Assembly (NCBI GenBank): GCA_011525945.1
Contig: WYBJ01000135.1
Location: 1 to 37,623 of the forward strand
Length of the DNA stretch: 37,623 nt
DNA from: Burkholderiaceae bacterium
Lineage (GTDB): Bacteria > Pseudomonadota > Gammaproteobacteria > Burkholderiales > WYBJ01
Direction: 5' to 3'
Made by a program: the position numbers and the translations under genes. Below, piece by piece: positions 6,902 to 15,082 of this stretch (the first letter of the stretch is position 1; every line of letters begins with the position of its first letter). Below the pieces are notes generated by a model. The model did no database searches. It saw only the letters and a program-made list of their open reading frames with translations, and had not been told where the DNA came from.

Positions 6902-7803
6902 CGATGATCGTATTGGGATCGCCTTTGGCGATTGCGGACGAATCGGCCCCGATCGTCTCGGTGCGCAATCTGCGGGTCGCGTTCGATACGCCGCATGGCG
7001 CCGTCGAGGCCGTGCGGGGCATCTCGTTCGATATCGCACGCGAGAAGGTCGGCATCGTCGGCGAATCCGGATCCGGCAAGTCGATGACGGGCCGCGCCAT
7101 TCTGCGACTGACGCCGCCGAAGGCCAGGGTATCGGCCGAGCGCCTCGACCTGCATGGCCAGGACTTGCGCGCACTTGACGAGCGCGCGATGCGTCTCGTC
7201 CGCGGACGGCGCATGTCCATGATCCTGCAAGACCCGCGCTACTCGCTCAATCCGGTCGTGCGCGTCGGGGAGCAGATCGCCGAGGCTTACCTCGTCCATC
7301 GGCGGGTGAGCCGTGCCGAAGCGCGCGACAAGGCGCGCGCGATGCTGGAAACGGTGAGGATCCGCCACCCGGACCGGGTCTACGAGCTCTATCCACACGA
7401 GGTATCCGGCGGCATGGGGCAACGTGTCATGATCGCGATGATGCTGATTGCCGAGCCCGAGTTTCTGATCGCCGACGAGCCGACTTCGGCGCTCGACGTC
7501 ACCGTGCGCCTGCAGGTGCTGGCCATCCTTGATGACCTGGTGCAAAGTCGCGGCCTCGGGCTCATGTTCATCAGCCACGATCTGAACCTCGTTGCCACGT
7601 TCTGCGACCGTGTGCTGATCATGTATGCAGGTCGCATCGTCGAGACCTGTCCAGCCGCCGAGCTTCGGCGCGCGCGCCACGGTTACACGCGCGGGCTGCT
7701 GGAGTCGTTGCCGCGCATCGACAAGCGGCGCGACCGGTTACCGGTGCTCGAACGCGATCCGGCATGGCGAGACGCACCGGCGGTCTCGCCGCGCGAAGGC
7801 TAG
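6898..7803 (+). CDS. ABC transporter ATP-binding protein, DppD/OppD-like
   Basis: A 301-residue nucleotide-binding subunit powering the peptide importer from the cytoplasmic face. Visible elements in order: Walker A GESGSGKS (about 55-62), Q-loop LQDPRYSLNP, signature SGGMGQR, Walker B FLIADEPTSALD, and H-switch FISHDLN. An oligopeptide-transporter C-terminal extension follows (RHGYTRGLLESLPRID), with a short basic tail. The start at 6898 overlaps the permease stop; a second ATG at 6904 is also possible. The signature has Met-Gly where many OppD proteins have Met-Arg or Gln-Arg, a minor change. Dpp-type systems use two different ATPases, and the partner follows directly. Confidence 0.93.
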   Translation: MTMIVLGSPLAIADESAPIVSVRNLRVAFDTPHGAVEAVRGISFDIAREKVGIVGESGSGKSMTGRAILRLTPPKARVSAERLDLHGQDLRALDERAMRLVRGRRMSMILQDPRYSLNPVVRVGEQIAEAYLVHRRVSRAEARDKARAMLETVRIRHPDRVYELYPHEVSGGMGQRVMIAMMLIAEPEFLIADEPTSALDVTVRLQVLAILDDLVQSRGLGLMFISHDLNLVATFCDRVLIMYAGRIVETCPAAELRRARHGYTRGLLESLPRIDKRRDRLPVLERDPAWRDAPAVSPREG

Positions 7804-7807
7804 GGGT

Positions 7808-8611
7808 ATGCCGCTCATCGATATTCGTGACCTGCGAGTGAGCTTCGGCGAAGGCGTGGGAGCCATACGCGCGGTCGACGCCGTCAGTATCACGATCGAA
7901 GAAGGCGAAGTCTACGGCCTGGTCGGTGAATCGGGTTGCGGCAAATCGACGCTCCTAAGGGCACTCGCCGGGCTGAATCCAAATTGGAGCGGCGCCATGA
8001 CGGTCGCGGGCCAGATCCTCGGTCCGCGCCGCAGTACGGCGCAGTATAAGCTGATGCAGATGGTCTTCCAGGATCCCTACGGATCGCTGCACCCGCGGCA
8101 TACGATCGATGGGCTGCTCGCCGAGCCGCTCGCGATTCACGCGATCGGCGAGTCGGACCGGCGCATCGTCGAGGCACTCGACCGGGTCGGGCTCGACGCG
8201 AGTTTTCGCTTCCGCTATCCGCACCAACTTTCAGGCGGCCAGCGCCAGCGGGTTGCCATTGCCCGAGCGCTCATCGTCGAGCCGCGCGTGCTGCTGCTCG
8301 ATGAGCCGACCTCGGCGCTCGACGTATCGATCCAGGCCGAAGTGCTCAACCTGCTGGACGACCTACGACGCAGCCAGAAGCTCACGTATCTTTTCGTGAG
8401 TCACGATCTCGCGGTGGTCACGCACATGTGCCGCCGTATAGGCGTCATGCGAGCGGGCAGATTGCTGGAGGAGATGACGGTCGACGCACTCCTCGCCGGC
8501 GGCACGACGCATCCCTATACCCGGCATCTGTACCGGGCGAGCGCGGGTTACGATCGCAGGCTGGCCGACACGGCTGAGGTGCTCGACGACAGCGACGAGG
8601 AAATCGCGTGA
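7808..8611 (+). CDS. ABC transporter ATP-binding protein, DppF/OppF-like
   Basis: A 267-residue second ATPase of the importer. It contains Walker A GESGCGKS (40-47), Q-loop MVFQDPYGSLHPR (the DppF form), signature LSGGQRQR (about 142-149), Walker B LLLDEPTSALD, H-switch FVSHDLA, and a THPYTRHLYRAS C-terminal segment. ATG at 7808 follows the upstream stop by four bases; longer in-frame extensions overlap the previous gene and carry no homology. It lacks the long C-terminal domain of some OppF proteins. Its stop overlaps the GTG start of the metallopeptidase gene, so peptide import and peptidase synthesis are coupled. Confidence 0.93.
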   Translation: MPLIDIRDLRVSFGEGVGAIRAVDAVSITIEEGEVYGLVGESGCGKSTLLRALAGLNPNWSGAMTVAGQILGPRRSTAQYKLMQMVFQDPYGSLHPRHTIDGLLAEPLAIHAIGESDRRIVEALDRVGLDASFRFRYPHQLSGGQRQRVAIARALIVEPRVLLLDEPTSALDVSIQAEVLNLLDDLRRSQKLTYLFVSHDLAVVTHMCRRIGVMRAGRLLEEMTVDALLAGGTTHPYTRHLYRASAGYDRRLADTAEVLDDSDEEIA

Positions 8612-10215
8612 GCAAAGTGAATCCGATCATCGCAATCCTGGGTTTCAGCCTGGAGACGAACGGTTTTTCGCCCCCCAGCACGCGCGCCGACTTCGAGCAG
8701 AGCTATCTCCTGCGCGGCGGGGAACTGGAGGCCGACATCCGCTCGCAGCATCCGCGCGCGAACGGCACCTTACCCGGCTTCGTGCACGAGATGGACGCGA
8801 CCGGCGACTGGGCGATGGCGCCGCTGGTGGTGGCGGCGACGAGCCCGGGCGGTCCGGCGGAGCAGGCGTTTTTCGACGAGTTTCTGGCCGACGTGGCAAG
8901 CCGCCTGCGGGCGGCGCTGCCCGTCGATGGCATCTATATCTCCGAGCATGGTGCGGCTGCGACCACCGGCGATACCGATCCGGATGGCACGCTGTTCGAG
9001 CTCGTGCGCAAGATAGCCGGTCCTGAAGTGCCCGTTGTCGCGACCCTTGACCTGCACGCCAACGTCTCGCAACGCATGGTGGATACGACCGACGTGCTGA
9101 TCTCGTATCTCACCAATCCGCATGTCGATCAGCGCGAACGCGGCGCGGAAGCCGCCCGCGCCATGCGCGAGATCCTGGGCGGCGTGCGAACGGCCAAGGC
9201 GCTCGTGCGCATTCCGTTGATGCCGCCCTCGGTGACGCTACTTACCGGCGTGGGCGAAAACGAGGCGGCGATCCTGAATGGGACGCTTTCCCGCCCCTAT
9301 GGCGAGCTGATTCGCGCAGGCCAGCGCCATGTCGAACCGGCGGCAGGCCCCGCCTCGGTGCTCAACGTTTCCATCAACGCGGGTTTCTTTCTGACGGATT
9401 CGCCCAAGGCCGGCATGACGGTCGTGGTGACGACCCGGGGCGATCAGGCTGCTGCGGACGTCTTGGCGCGCGATCTCGCACAGCGCGCCTGGGATGAGCG
9501 CGATCGCTTCGCACCGAAGCTCGTGCCGATGGAACAAGCCGTCGGACGCGTGCTGCACGCATGCCACGATCCGGCGGCGCGACCGGTGTGCCTCGCCGAT
9601 GTCGCCGATAACCCGGGCGGCGGCGGGCGGGGCAACACGACCGACCTGCTGCGCGCGCTCATCGAAGCGGGTGCGAGTGATGTCGCACTCGCAGCGTTCA
9701 ACGACGCCGCGCTCGCAGCCGAAGCACATCGGCTCGGCGTCGGCGCACGCTTCACGGCCGTCTTCAACCGTGCGGAATCGCATCCGCTGTCGGCTCGGCT
9801 ATCGGCCAGCGCGCAGGTGATCGCATTGAGCGATGGGTGTATCGTCGGCCGCCGCGGTTCGGCGCAAGGACGCAGCATCACGCTCGGACCCACTGCACGC
9901 GTCCGTCTTACGGGTCTCGAAGGCAGTGAGTCAAACGCGTCGATCGACATCGTGGTGATCAGCATTCGACAGCAGTGCACCGACCCGGCAATTCCGGAAC
10001 ACCTGGGAATCGATCTCGCCAAGCTCAGGGGCTTCGTGGTGAAGTCACGCGGCCACTTCCGCGCGGGTTTTTCCGAGTTCTACGACGACGCGCAGATCAT
10101 CGAGGTCGACGCCCCCGGGTTATCGACGCCGGTGCTCGCGCGTTTGCCTTACCGCCACCTGCCGCATCCCATCTTCCCGATCGATCCGGAAACGCGCTGG
10201 CGCGCGCCCGACTGA
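8608..10215 (+). CDS. M81-family metallopeptidase, MlrC-like
   Basis: A 535-residue protein of the family of MlrC, the enzyme that hydrolyses linearised microcystin in sphingomonads; most relatives have unknown peptide substrates. The N-terminal domain begins IIAILGFSLETNGFSP. It carries the metal-site motifs EHGAAATTGDTDPDG (His at about 114), DLHAN (His 150) and NPHVDQRERG. The C-terminal MlrC_C domain is marked by VADNPGGGGRGNTTDLLRALIEAG and ends GFVVKSRGHFRAGFSEFYDDAQIIEVDAPG. No signal peptide is seen, so it should act in the cytoplasm on imported substrate. The start is GTG, overlapping the ATPase stop (GTGA). Its position directly behind a complete Dpp importer strongly suggests that it processes the imported compound. 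Microcystin itself is not implied. Confidence 0.9.
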   Translation: MSKVNPIIAILGFSLETNGFSPPSTRADFEQSYLLRGGELEADIRSQHPRANGTLPGFVHEMDATGDWAMAPLVVAATSPGGPAEQAFFDEFLADVASRLRAALPVDGIYISEHGAAATTGDTDPDGTLFELVRKIAGPEVPVVATLDLHANVSQRMVDTTDVLISYLTNPHVDQRERGAEAARAMREILGGVRTAKALVRIPLMPPSVTLLTGVGENEAAILNGTLSRPYGELIRAGQRHVEPAAGPASVLNVSINAGFFLTDSPKAGMTVVVTTRGDQAAADVLARDLAQRAWDERDRFAPKLVPMEQAVGRVLHACHDPAARPVCLADVADNPGGGGRGNTTDLLRALIEAGASDVALAAFNDAALAAEAHRLGVGARFTAVFNRAESHPLSARLSASAQVIALSDGCIVGRRGSAQGRSITLGPTARVRLTGLEGSESNASIDIVVISIRQQCTDPAIPEHLGIDLAKLRGFVVKSRGHFRAGFSEFYDDAQIIEVDAPGLSTPVLARLPYRHLPHPIFPIDPETRWRAPD

Positions 10216-10231
10216 AAGAAGGCTCGCTGCC

Positions 10232-11062
10232 ATGGCAGCTATCCAGTCCTCATCGTTGCCGCCTGGCAGCAGCGAGTTCATCTTTGTCGATCCGCGTCCC
10301 GGCCCGCACCGCGAGATCACGGTGTTCTCGCATCGTCCGCAGCGCTGGACACCCGAGTCTCCGATCGTGCTCGTGATGCACGGCCATGCGCGCAACGCCC
10401 GCGCGTATCGCGAGGGATGGATCGGACAATCCGATGCGCACGGGTTCCTGGTTGCGGTGCCCGAATTCTCGGCGACACACTATCCGACCAGCCATCACTA
10501 CAACTATGGCGACATGATGACGCCCGAAGGCCAGCATCGCCCGCGCGAGTTATGGGTTTTCGGCCTCGTCGATCGAGTGTTCGAAGAGCTGCGCGCGAAG
10601 TCGGGCAGCCGCCGCCGCCGCTATTTTCTGTTCGGCCACTCGGCCGGCGGGCAGATCGTGCATCGCCTGATGACATTTGCCGCCTCGCCGCTGATTGAGC
10701 GTGCGCTTGCCGCAAACTCGGGAAGCTACACGCTGCCGATATTCGACGAGGCGTTTCCTTTCGGACTCGGCGCCACGGCCATTACCGAGGGCGAGCGTCG
10801 CGAGCTCTTCGCTCGTCCGATCACCATTCTGCTCGGTGATGCCGACTGCGACCCCAATCACCGCCAGTTGCCGCGCGATCCCGGCGCCATGCGCCAAGGG
10901 CCGCACCGCTTCGCGCGCGGTCTGAACTACTTCGCACTGGCCTGTCGCGAGGCTGCCGCGCTGGACGTGCCGCTTGCCTGGAAGCTACGCATCGCGCCGG
11001 GTGTCGCCCATTCCAATCCGGGTATCGCGCCGTTTGCGGTGCGCGAGCTCCTGGGCGTTTGA
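10232..11062 (+). CDS. Alpha/beta-hydrolase, esterase/depolymerase-like
   Basis: A 276-residue cytoplasmic hydrolase with the alpha/beta fold. The oxyanion-hole HG lies at residues 50-51 (IVLVMHGHARNA). The nucleophile elbow FGHSAGGQ places the catalytic Ser at 137; a later LLGDADCD loop probably supplies the acid, and His is in GVAHSNPGIA near the C-terminus. It resembles PHB-depolymerase/feruloyl-esterase-like hydrolases, so an ester or amide bond in a small or medium substrate is the expected target. It lies 16 bp behind the MlrC-like gene and 16 bp before the serine hydrolase, with GAAGG as ribosome site. The three hydrolases and the importer look like one pathway. Substrate unknown. Confidence 0.8.
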   Translation: MAAIQSSSLPPGSSEFIFVDPRPGPHREITVFSHRPQRWTPESPIVLVMHGHARNARAYREGWIGQSDAHGFLVAVPEFSATHYPTSHHYNYGDMMTPEGQHRPRELWVFGLVDRVFEELRAKSGSRRRRYFLFGHSAGGQIVHRLMTFAASPLIERALAANSGSYTLPIFDEAFPFGLGATAITEGERRELFARPITILLGDADCDPNHRQLPRDPGAMRQGPHRFARGLNYFALACREAAALDVPLAWKLRIAPGVAHSNPGIAPFAVRELLGV

Positions 11063-11078
11063 GGCGAGGTAGGCTGCC

Positions 11079-11672
11079 ATGACGAATCCACGAGCGAGCC
11101 GGCCGGATCCGCACGCCGGGCCGCAATGGGATCTGGCTCGCCTCGCAGGTACACGAGACTTCGCGGCGGCGATCGATACGGCGGCCGTGATGATCGTGCA
11201 TCGCGGGCGGCCGATCTACCAATGGGGCGACGTAGCGGCTCGGTACCGCTGCCACTCCGTCCGCAAGAGCCTTCTTTCGGCATTGATCGGAATCCATGTC
11301 GGCGAAGGCCGTATCGACCTCGAGTGCACGCTCGGCGAGCTGGGCATCGACGACCGCGACGGACTCAGCGTGCGCTCGTATTCGCATGCAGGCGATCGTG
11401 GCGGGTACGGCTACATGTGGTGGGTGGCCGAAAGGGACGTGCACTTTCCGCAGATGTCGGTGCCGCACGGGACCTATTCGGCGCGCGGTGCGCACGGCCA
11501 TTACGTCGTGGTTGTGCCTCAGCGCGAGCTCGTCATCGTGCATCGCGTCGACAGCGATCGACCGGGTCGTGAGGTGAGCGCGATGGCGTTCGGTGCGTTG
11601 CTGGATCGTATTCTTGCCGCGCAACGCCTCGCATCGGGCGACATGCTGGTCGGGCGTCGCGACATGGATTGA
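11079..11672 (+). CDS. Class-C beta-lactamase-like serine hydrolase with large internal deletion
   Basis: The 197 residues correspond to the two ends of a roughly 330-350-residue serine hydrolase. The front part runs through the SxxK catalytic motif (S60-V-R-K63, in CHSVRKSLLSALIG) to LGELGIDDRDGL at about residue 96. The sequence then jumps straight to the C-terminal block, YSHAGDRGGYGYMWWVAE...YSARGAHGHYVVVVPQRELVIVHRV. The middle, which in this family carries the Tyr-x-Asn motif (typically YYNNWDFN) and most of the helical domain, is missing without loss of frame (joint near 11367). The product probably cannot act as a hydrolase, since the Tyr base is gone. It is the last gene of the import-hydrolysis operon. 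A real deletion or an assembly collapse are both possible. Confidence 0.8.
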   Translation: MTNPRASRPDPHAGPQWDLARLAGTRDFAAAIDTAAVMIVHRGRPIYQWGDVAARYRCHSVRKSLLSALIGIHVGEGRIDLECTLGELGIDDRDGLSVRSYSHAGDRGGYGYMWWVAERDVHFPQMSVPHGTYSARGAHGHYVVVVPQRELVIVHRVDSDRPGREVSAMAFGALLDRILAAQRLASGDMLVGRRDMD

Positions 11673-11815
11673 CACTACGATGCTCGATCACGGCCGCGCG
11701 GAGGCCTGGTTGTCTGCTCGACCGTCGACCTTCGATGGCGCGCGGGGGTGGAAGATCCAGCTACGTGCGCTATAGTCACCGCTTCATAGTCCGAGCTTCC
11801 GACGAGAGAACATCG

Positions 11816-12790
11816 ATGCACACACGTATGATCCACGCCGCGCTGTCTGCCGTCTCGGCGCTTTGCATTTCTTATCCCGCTATTGCGGCCGATCTCTATC
11901 CGACGCGGACGATACGCTTCATCGTGCCGTTCCCGCCAGGCGGTGCAACCGATGTCGTGACGCGTCTGCTGGCACAGAAGCTTAACGAGCACTACAAGCG
12001 CCAGGTCGTAATGGTCGATAACCGCGCCGGCGCGGGCGGGGTCGTCGGCTCGGAGCTTGCCGCGCGAGCCGCGCCGGACGGCTATACGCTCGTCATGGGC
12101 ACCACCGGCACCCACGCGATCAACGCGAGCCTCTACGCCAAGCCTTCGTATCATCCGATGCGGGACTTCGTCGCCGTCACGCCGGCGGCGCTGCTGCCCA
12201 ACATGATCGTCGTGCACCCATCGGTGCCGATCCGTAGCGTGAAGGAGATGATCGCGCTCGCCCAGGCGCGCCCCGGCCAGCTCTCGTATGCATCCTCGGG
12301 CAACTTCCTGTATCTCAGCGGTGCGCTTTTCACCAGCATGGCAAAGATCGATATGCTGCATGTGCCCTTCAAGGGGGGCGCGCAGGCCATGCCGGCGGTG
12401 ATCTCCGGCGAGGTGGCTACGTCGTTTGCAACCATCGTCTCGTCGCTGCCCCAGGTTGCGAACGACAAGCTGCGCGGGCTCGCGGTTACGAGCGCCAAGC
12501 GTTTTCCGAGCGCCAAGGACTTTCCGACCGTGGCGGAGTCAGGACTCCCGGGTTACGAGGCGGTCGCGTGGTACGGCGTGTTCGCACCAACCGGCACGCC
12601 GGCGGAAATCGTCGCGAAGTTGAACGCTGACATCGTGAAGGCACTCGACTCGCCCGAGGTCCGCAGCTTGCTGCTCAAACAGGGCGCGCAAGCTTACACG
12701 TCAAGCCCGGCCGAGTTCGCGCGGGTCGTCGCGCGCGATGTCGAGAAGTGGGGGAGGGTGGTGAAGCTTTCCGGAGCGACGGTGAACTGA
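11816..12790 (+). CDS. Bug/TctC-family periplasmic solute receptor
   Basis: A 324-residue tripartite-tricarboxylate-type receptor. A cleavable signal (hydrophobic residues 6-22, AIA before ADLYPTR) is followed by family landmarks: YPTRTIRFIVPFPPGGATDVVTRLLAQ, NRAGAGGVVGSELAARAAPDGYTL, the VPFKGGAQAMPAVISGEV ligand-loop region, and FPTVAESGLPGYEAVAWYGVFAP. Such proteins bind carboxylates, amides or aromatic acids through main-chain contacts, and sequence does not reveal the ligand. The ATG at 11816 is chosen because it opens the signal peptide and follows GAGAGAA; a longer frame from 11669 adds a non-homologous extension. It lies 143 bp behind the broken serine hydrolase on the same strand, with no TctA/TctB genes nearby. 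Confidence 0.93.
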   Translation: MHTRMIHAALSAVSALCISYPAIAADLYPTRTIRFIVPFPPGGATDVVTRLLAQKLNEHYKRQVVMVDNRAGAGGVVGSELAARAAPDGYTLVMGTTGTHAINASLYAKPSYHPMRDFVAVTPAALLPNMIVVHPSVPIRSVKEMIALAQARPGQLSYASSGNFLYLSGALFTSMAKIDMLHVPFKGGAQAMPAVISGEVATSFATIVSSLPQVANDKLRGLAVTSAKRFPSAKDFPTVAESGLPGYEAVAWYGVFAPTGTPAEIVAKLNADIVKALDSPEVRSLLLKQGAQAYTSSPAEFARVVARDVEKWGRVVKLSGATVN

Positions 12791-12886
12791 AGGGCTGCGC
12801 TCACGGTAGCGACCGAAACGCCGATGCGGTCGCCCCGAGCGCTTGCCTATACGAGGCGTGAACGCTCGGCGAACGTGCGAACGACA

Positions 12887-13753
12887 CTAGCCGCGGCTCG
12901 TGACGCGCCGCGCACTGTCCTGCGCCAGCACCGAGAGCAGCCGGTCGAGATCAGCCTTGAGCTTGGCAAAATCCGTCGTCTTGCGGAAGCTCTTCACGTC
13001 CATGAAGAGCTTCTTGTTGATTTCGACTTGAATCGAATCGATGCCCCGCGCGGGCTGCCCGTGGCGCGCGATCAACTCGTTGCCGATGTAGGGGTCGTTC
13101 ACCGAGACACTGTAACCGTAGCCGCGCAACGTATCGACCACCAGCGCGAGCGCTTCCCTCGACGCGGTCTTCCCTTTTAGGTCGCTCACGCAGAAGTCGG
13201 CGCGCGGTTTGCCGGCGTCAAGATGTGTCGGCGCCCCCACAGCGGACATGCAGTGGCAGGAGATGTGACGCAGCAGGCCAAAGCGTGCATGCAGCGCGGC
13301 GGCAATGCGCGCGAGCTCGGCGTGATACGGCCTGTAGTACAGGTTCAGCCGCTCCTCGATTTCCGACGCGGTGAGGCGGCGCTCCTGGAACGGCTCGCCA
13401 TAGCGGGATTTCGTCTTGATCAGGCCGAGTCCCTCGAGCGTGCGTTTCGTGGGCTTGAGTGGCGCAGTCCATGTGCCCTCGACGAGCGCCGGGTCCATGT
13501 CGGCCTCGTTGCGATTGACATCGATCCAGGTGTTCGGAAACAGGCAGTAGAGCAGTGTTCCGCCCAGCGCCGGCGTGCCCGCCCACAGGTCATCGACGTA
13601 CATCGAGACATTGTCGTGGACGGTATTGAAAGGCAGCGTCGTGCGGTAATGCGGCGGGTACTCACGGCCGCTGCGCGAAACGTCGACGAGCAGCGGCGCC
13701 GGTTCGGCAACGGGCTCGTAGCGCAGGTAGCGGCCGGGTTCGATGTGGATCAT
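12887..13753 (-). CDS. N-formylglutamate amidohydrolase-family protein
   Basis: A 288-residue protein of the FGase (HutG-like) family, zinc hydrolases that in histidine breakdown release formate from N-formylglutamate. Landmarks: LLVDVSRSGREYPPHYRTTLPF at about residues 21-42, VHDNVSMYVDDL, CLFPNTWIDVNRNEADMDPAL, the YYRPYHAELARI helix, a His-containing HISCHCMSAVG strand, and VEINKKLFMD near the C-terminus. The first motif has Arg (SRSG) where classical FGases have His (PHSG), so this belongs to a divergent branch and the substrate may differ. ATG at 13753 has GGAAAG just upstream; an ATG four codons earlier (13765) is equally in frame. It runs in the same direction as the mandelate racemase-like and Bug genes behind it, probably as one operon. 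Confidence 0.8.
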   Translation of the reverse strand: MIHIEPGRYLRYEPVAEPAPLLVDVSRSGREYPPHYRTTLPFNTVHDNVSMYVDDLWAGTPALGGTLLYCLFPNTWIDVNRNEADMDPALVEGTWTAPLKPTKRTLEGLGLIKTKSRYGEPFQERRLTASEIEERLNLYYRPYHAELARIAAALHARFGLLRHISCHCMSAVGAPTHLDAGKPRADFCVSDLKGKTASREALALVVDTLRGYGYSVSVNDPYIGNELIARHGQPARGIDSIQVEINKKLFMDVKSFRKTTDFAKLKADLDRLLSVLAQDSARRVTSRG

Positions 13754-13873
13754 GCTGCTTTCCATGTTTCGATGGGGGCTGCGGGCGAGGACATTGTAGC
13801 AGCCGCGTGTGCCCGCGCCGGATGCAGGCTGGCCCGAGCGTGCCGCCGCGGTCGTGTGTGAAGCCGCTCGGTA

Positions 13874-14968
13874 TCAGCTCATGCGGTATCGGCGCACGGC
13901 ATCTTGATCCCAGTCAAGCCCGTTTCCCGGGCGTTCGCTGACGAGTGCGAATCCGTCGTCGATACGCAAGGGCTCGGTAAGGATCGCGTTTGCCCAATCG
14001 ACATACTCCAGCCGGTGTGCCGTGGGTGTGACCGCAAGCAGATGCGCGCTGACCTCAGGATAGAGATGCGAAGACATGTTCATTCCGTGCTTGTGTGCGA
14101 GATCGCGCGCAAGCAGCCAGCCGCTGACGCCGCCGATCCGCTCCAGGTCGGGCATGACGAGATCGCTCGCATGCGCCGTGATTGCCCGCTCCATGTCGTA
14201 TACCTGCGAGAAGTTCTCGCCGAGTTGCAGCGGTGTGGCGATTTCGCGGGCGATTTCGGCGCAGCCGGCGAAGTCGTCGTGCCGGATCGGCTCCTCGATC
14301 CAAGCGATCCCTTCACTATCGAGTGCACGCCCGCGGCGGATTGCCTCCGGCACGCTCAACGCCTGGTTGTAATCGACCAGAACGGCGACATCTCCCGGAA
14401 TGCGCGCGCGCACGGCGCGCACCGCGGCCAGGTCCGCTTTCAGCGTGGGGTAGCCCAATCGCAACTTCAGCGCGCGAAAGCCTCCGGCCAGCAGCGCCTG
14501 CGCTTCGTCCGCCAGTGCCTCGACTCCCATCAAGCCGAGGCCGCAACTGTTGTATGCCGGCACCCGCGCGGGCGCGCCGCCGAGCAGGCTCGCGAGCGGC
14601 ACTGCGGCCGCTCTCGCCAACGCGTCCCAACACGCCACATCGAGCATGGCCATCGCCATGCGCACGATGCCCTGGACCCCGATCAGCGTGAAGCGCTTGT
14701 TCAATTTGGCCCATAACACGGCGGGCGCCACGCGCTCGCCTTTGACGCCACGCAAGATCTCGTCGAGCAAGATCGCGATCGCCGGCGCAGCAGCCGGCAG
14801 GTAGCAAAACTGATAGGCGTGACCCGTAACGCCTTGCTCGGTTTCGAGGTCGATGAGCAGCAGAGGCGCTTCGCGCACTGCCTGCGCGCTGGTGCCGAGC
14901 ACGTAGGTCATGGGCACTTTCACGCCGACGGCGCGGATGTTCCTGATCGTCAGTTCGGACTGCATCAC
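13874..14968 (-). CDS. Mandelate racemase-like enolase-superfamily enzyme with Lys-to-Arg change
   Basis: A 364-residue protein strikingly like mandelate racemase over its whole length. It has an N-terminal capping domain, then a (beta/alpha)7-beta barrel. Metal ligands are present: D199 in LVDYNQAL, E225 in WIEEP, E251 in GENF. The His general base is present (H301 in MSSHLYPE, with D274 in VMPDLERIGG as the likely dyad Asp), as is the late Glu (E321 in HRLEYVD). In mandelate racemase the second catalytic base is the second Lys of KxK. Here the motif reads K168-L-R170, so that base is Arg. The fold and metal chemistry (alpha-proton abstraction from a carboxylate) should stand, but two-base racemisation may not. 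The next gene upstream is a Bug receptor, a plausible importer of the substrate acid. Confidence 0.9.
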   Translation of the reverse strand: MMQSELTIRNIRAVGVKVPMTYVLGTSAQAVREAPLLLIDLETEQGVTGHAYQFCYLPAAAPAIAILLDEILRGVKGERVAPAVLWAKLNKRFTLIGVQGIVRMAMAMLDVACWDALARAAAVPLASLLGGAPARVPAYNSCGLGLMGVEALADEAQALLAGGFRALKLRLGYPTLKADLAAVRAVRARIPGDVAVLVDYNQALSVPEAIRRGRALDSEGIAWIEEPIRHDDFAGCAEIAREIATPLQLGENFSQVYDMERAITAHASDLVMPDLERIGGVSGWLLARDLAHKHGMNMSSHLYPEVSAHLLAVTPTAHRLEYVDWANAILTEPLRIDDGFALVSERPGNGLDWDQDAVRRYRMS

Positions 14969-15082
14969 GTTGCGCCTCGTCTATTGCCGGCCATTCCTCG
15001 TTTGGGCAGCATGCTACCGACCGGCCTGGCGCGCCAGGGGACACTGCAGGTTCGACCGGCAGCGGGAAGCTTGCGTGCGTGC

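Noticed and set aside
8608..10215. Reading the M81 gene as evidence for microcystin degradation
   Set aside because: Most M81 proteins occur without mlrA/B/D; neither mlrA nor mlrB is present here, so only the family can be claimed.
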